Source: Melieria omissa (lineage: Eukaryota; Arthropoda; Insecta; Diptera; Ulidiidae). Taken from it: a DNA stretch of 64,000 nt. Both the position numbers and the translations under genes were made by a program. Shown one piece after another: positions 61,346 to 64,000 of this stretch. Within the stretch, counting starts at the first letter, position 1. Each line of letters begins with the position of its first letter. Below the pieces are notes generated by a model that was not told where the DNA came from, did not search any database, and was given only the letters and a program-made list of their open reading frames with translations. The stretch is from positions 155,425,920 through 155,489,919 of the forward strand of contig OZ020267.1 in the NCBI GenBank assembly GCA_963971225.1, read 5' to 3'.

Positions 61346-63920
61346 TACATGTATATGCTACTACCTCGAAGTTCTAAATCGGAAGCAAAATGCTCGCATC
61401 TTTGAAAATCGGAGTTCGTTCGAACTCCCATACGAATTGCAAATATGTACCCAACATCAGCTAATAGCGTTGCTGTTGAAATCTCAAAAACTCGGCAGGT
61501 TTAATTTCGCGGTATGCTTTCATTCCCACATATTTAAACTCGATATCCAAAATATTTATAGGCGTGTTCGCACTTAACCGTGCAAACTTGATTTAAACGA
61601 TAACGTTCATTCAACACAAAAAACAAAATCGAGGGCCGTCAACTCTCCACAGAAATTTTGGACCCGTATGAAAAGAAGTGGACTAATTTCGCTTAAAAGA
61701 AATGGGTTGGAACTAGGGATTCCAATCTCGGGATCACGAATCCGAGATCCGGACAAATTCAGTCAATACCGGGATTGTCAAAATCCAATCCCGAGATCGA
61801 AACATAAACATTTTTTGCTTTTGCGTTTGCTTTCCAAAAAGGCAAACCTTATTTGATACAACAAATTGCACACTGCAACAATAGCTCTATTTGTGTACGG
61901 ATATTTTGTACAATGTGGTACAAACTACCTCTGTTTGGTCACTTTTCCAGTAAAAATTTGCCAGTAACAGTAAGCAAGATTGCGCTACAAAAAATGAATC
62001 TGTCCAAAGACGTAAATAACCAGAAATTTCTAAAAAAAATTTCCAAAATTCCAAATAATACATGAATATTTAAATGCTTTCACTGGTCCGGGATTGCAAT
62101 CCCTTGTAGGAACTATTAACAAAGTTCTTTTTGGACAAGGTCTTATTGATTGACATGGTGGGAAACTTAGTATTTCTTTTAACGATTGCAGAGTAGACTG
62201 GGTTCCAAGATACAAATTTAAGAGCACAGTATCGCCTTATACTTATATACGTATACATGTATATTGGCGTACCTTATTAGGAAATTTAATGTAAATTGCA
62301 TGTATGTGTACTTGTCATGCATATAAGCACATACATTGAAATGTTTGGTCTTTGTTTATTTATTTATATTTGTATTTATTGCGAAAACAAGAATGGACCG
62401 GTTGACTAACCAGAACTCTAGTGTTGCACTTTACATATATCTCGCATTAATCTTTCTATATTTCTTTACATATTTGACTTCCTGCTTCCAGGTACTTACG
62501 CATATTTCGTTTTAATTGCGCTTTCTAAAATATCCAGCGAGCGCGCTAATAAATTTCGGCTTTCACCTGCGCGATGATATCCCCGGTCTTGGAGTCGCTG
62601 TCGCATTTACATCTACCAGACGCAATGCGATTTTTTTCGTGGGTCGGTTTGCTTCATATCCAATGTTTGCAATACACTAATAACTGTTCGCGTCCATATT
62701 TTACGCGTTTGAATATCAATTTGTTATATTGAATTTGTTGCTACTGTTAATTAAGCACTTGAACCGATTTACTTTATCAGAACGGAAATATCGTGACGTT
62801 GACAATAGCCAAGGTACTGAGAATTTCACAATTCTTTCTTCATAATTTTTATGAGGCTACAATCTCACTTTCCTCCATCGTTAACGGGTGCTGACGGAGC
62901 GGTGGGAAAATCGTGCACATTGTTTGTTTAAAGCCAAAACGATTCTTGCCCACTTCAACTGCCGATATTGTAGAAATAGATTAACTTTATTTAAAGCACT
63001 TTAGGGTTTCCCGAGAGACCTCTTCGTACTTCAATATCCGTCTTCCCAAAAATAGGTTCAAGCTGAAAATCGCCTGTCAAACTTCTACTAGACGTATTGT
63101 CAAAACGGCGACAGCACACCCTTACCGTACGAAAGCACAATTTGTACTAAACGAATGCAATTATCCAGGATTTACAAAACACCTTTCATTCATCGCACCA
63201 GAAACCGTTCCTTTTACAAAACTGAGGGTATATATATCAGCTTTATTTTTCCTTGCACTCCGGAAAAAGAGAACTTACATGCGCCAACCAAGAACTTGGC
63301 GAAACGACGTTATTCAAATGTTCCCTTAATTATCGCAGAATCGCGCATTTGCCATGCGCCCTCTCGCAAATCCTGATAACACGTTAACACGACCTCTCAC
63401 TAGCATTTCAACGCAAATAGCACTCTTTTGCTCTCGGTCTCTCTGTTTACTACTTTCACTTCTGCTGAATTTTAGTACACACTTTCCACGACCGGTCTAA
63501 AAAGTCCCTTTCAGCTCCAATGAGTGTCTCCTCCGCTCAGCGACCAGTCGCAAGCACCTGTTAGCCCATGCAGACGAAGGAAACACAGCGCAGCACGTGC
63601 TCAAGCGGTGGTTCGGTGAGTGCACAGCGTATGGCATGTGTATGCGCCTGTGTAATACAGAATTCGATTACGAAAGCAAAACAAAATCGTATTGTGTCGG
63701 TACAAATGTACATGCATACATACGTACTTACTAAATAAATATATTCCTTCAAATTTTACTTTTTCAAGTTACTGATTCGCAATCCAATCATTTCTTATAA
63801 TTATTCGTATTAACGATGAAGTACCTAGTGGTAGCTTAATTCGCTATAGTACTATTGCAAAATTCCCGATTAAGGCGATGAGTTTGCACCCTGCGTGAAA
63901 AGTCATGCCTGACGAGTTTG
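61346..63920. other. No gene recognised
   Basis: AT-rich sequence with short frames on both strands. Near 61710-61800 and 62088 are GGGATT/CCCGAGATC-rich short repeats. I see no conserved protein motif. Confidence 0.55.
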
Positions 63921-63921
63921 T

Positions 63922-63999
63922 AGGCGAGAAGCGTAAAGAAGTCAATTGGGTAGGAGTAAAAGTGTACCTACCCCGTCGACTTCTGCACACTTCTCGCCT
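63922..63999. repeat. Imperfect 33-bp inverted repeat at the window edge
   Basis: The arm at 63922-63954 (starts AGGCGAGAAG, ends GGGTAGG) is complementary to 63967-63999 at 27 of 33 positions, with a 12-base loop. It may be the end or core of a MITE that continues past the window. Confidence 0.75.
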
Positions 64000-64000
64000 T

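Noticed and set aside
61700..61800. CCCGAGATC/GGGATT repeated words, possibly a repeat array
   Set aside because: Spacing is irregular and there is no repeat-spacer pattern, so it is neither a CRISPR array nor a clear satellite.

Overview
This is insect nuclear DNA, most likely from a higher dipteran. A tephritid fruit fly is my inference, from the abundant TACA/TATG microsatellites, the AT-rich introns and the mix of mariner, Tc1, gypsy and LINE relics. The only host gene I can support is one large gene on the minus strand that spans most of the window. It encodes a CELF/Bruno family RNA-binding protein, best matched from memory to Drosophila bru2 (bru1/aret is the main alternative).

Eight exons join in a consistent reading phase, in transcription order: 49538-49009 (Gln-rich N-terminus), 38116-37728 (Asn-rich segment and first part of RRM1), 33869-33787, 30437-30389, 15887-15709 (RRM2), 15539-15242 (end of RRM2 and linker), 15146-14964 and 5803-5654 (divergent linker). 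Together they give 1861 nt, about 620 codons. The open reading frame is still open at the last donor, so RRM3 and the C-terminus must lie beyond coordinate 1. A ninth exon, 26203-25798, has its own ATG and a donor in the same phase as the 49-nt exon. It looks like an alternative first exon that would give an isoform with RRM2 but no RRM1 or Gln-rich domain.

The introns are a transposon graveyard. The left edge carries a gypsy-type LTR element (1-3334, minus) with an internal deletion that fuses gag to the integrase region. Tc1/mariner material is found at about 5.1, 6.3-8.0, 20.9 (MITE), 23.6, 32.2-33.5 (nearly full-length, DD37E spacing), 35.9, 41.3, 53.6, 56.2 and 60.7 kb. Three elements flanked by TTAA with C/G-run termini (18.6, 24.4 and 42.5 kb) resemble piggyBac-type non-autonomous elements. 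LINE fragments occur at about 12.0, 17.8, 23.5, 51.4, 52.3 and 54.9-56.2 kb. A long 5'-truncated LINE at 57.8-60.3 kb keeps an uninterrupted RT-RNase H-CCHC reading frame.

I found no CRISPR array, operon, rRNA or tRNA gene and no clear novel molecular system. The most interesting items are the predicted RRM1-less isoform, the TTAA-flanked palindromic elements, the DD37E transposon and the gag-integrase deletion derivative. Remaining stretches are intronic or upstream sequence with microsatellites and nothing else I can name.
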